From the NCBI RefSeq assembly GCF_002027705.1, contig NZ_MBTG01000014.1:62001-126000 (forward strand): a DNA stretch of 64,000 bases, given 5' to 3'. The DNA is from Paenibacillus ferrarius. Its GTDB lineage: Bacteria > Bacillota > Bacilli > Paenibacillales > NBRC-103111. Position numbers and translations under genes: made by a program. Below the pieces are notes generated by a model, which did not search any database, was not told where the DNA came from, and was given only the letters and a program-made list of their open reading frames with translations. Below are positions 63,944-64,000 of the stretch, piece after piece (within the stretch, counting starts at the first letter, position 1; the number at the start of each line of letters is the position of its first letter).

Positions 63944-64000
63944 ATGAAAAAGAGACGAAGCACTAGCCTAGTTTTGGCCAGCCTATGCACACTGCTTGTG
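63944..64000 (+). CDS. Secreted protein, N-terminal fragment
   Basis: GGAGG before ATG opens a frame running past the window end. The 19 visible residues, MKKRRSTSLVLASLCTLLV, are the start of a signal peptide. The function cannot be told. An ECF-type promoter upstream suggests envelope-stress control. Confidence 0.6.
   Translation, partial: MKKRRSTSLVLASLCTLLV

Overview
The window looks like chromosomal DNA from a Paenibacillus-type, endospore-forming, low-to-mid GC Firmicute. The grounds are YesM/YesN-type kinase-regulator pairs next to LipO/LplB/LplC-type sugar transporters, SLH-anchored and copper-amine-oxidase-stalk surface proteins, SpoVB and YheC/YheD spore-family proteins, AGGAGG-type ribosome sites with frequent TTG/GTG starts, and a nine-gene opine-metallophore locus of the staphylopine/bacillopaline type. 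No rRNA, tRNA, CRISPR array or intact insertion sequence was seen.

Layout. 1-2.2 kb: end of an iron-siderophore/B12-class ABC importer (binding protein partial). 2.3-3.4 kb: a frameshifted Rpn-family pseudogene and coding remnants. 3.5-6.2 kb: a rifampicin phosphotransferase (rph). 6.2-7.9 kb: a short-chain dehydrogenase and a TetR regulator, each with a promoter carrying matching palindromes. 8.1-12.4 kb: LysR regulator, convergent aldo/keto reductase, small zinc-ribbon protein, broken LprI-like gene, a CD3324-family gene behind an unusual structured leader, and a GNAT. 12.4-16.4 kb: metNIQ-like transporter divergent from a flavin monooxygenase (sulfur-compound uptake and use). 16.4-18.4 kb: a hairpin-rich repeat and a SpoVB-type flippase. 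18.5-21.1 kb: a surface NHL/SLH protein behind two Fur boxes. 21.2-22.5 kb: TetR plus a paired SMR exporter. 22.6-32.0 kb: cntKLMABCDFE behind two Zur-like boxes. 32.1-36.7 kb: carbonic anhydrase, a copper-amine-oxidase-stalk protein, and three small enzymes (P-loop kinase, APH-like kinase, GNAT).

37.2-41.1 kb encodes two secreted beta-1,3-glucan hydrolases (GH55-like and GH16) that share an almost identical C-terminal F5/8-type domain, with a cre site upstream. 41.2-42.2 kb is a general-stress-type SDR. 42.4-57.6 kb is an arabinose-polymer utilisation region: two divergent AraC regulators, a tandem GH43 protein in which one module has lost its general acid, a YesM/YesN two-component system, a three-gene carbohydrate importer, a GH51 arabinofuranosidase and a membrane-anchored GH43. 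57.8-61.3 kb holds a YheC/D ATP-grasp protein, then TetR with two different methionine aminopeptidases and a Nudix hydrolase. 61.5-64 kb holds a decayed lipoprotein gene, a protein with the LQRTIGN motif of contractile-injection-system cargo, and the first codons of a secreted protein behind an ECF-sigma-type promoter.

Three metal-linked themes stand out: the partial siderophore importer, the Fur-controlled surface protein, and the Zur-controlled metallophore operon. The most novel-looking items are the leader at 11.35-11.53 kb (leader peptide, long hairpin, sequestered Shine-Dalgarno), the orphan LQRTIGN protein with a possible TIKI-type hydrolase fold, the Fur-regulated NHL/SLH protein, and the TetR/double methionine aminopeptidase cluster.
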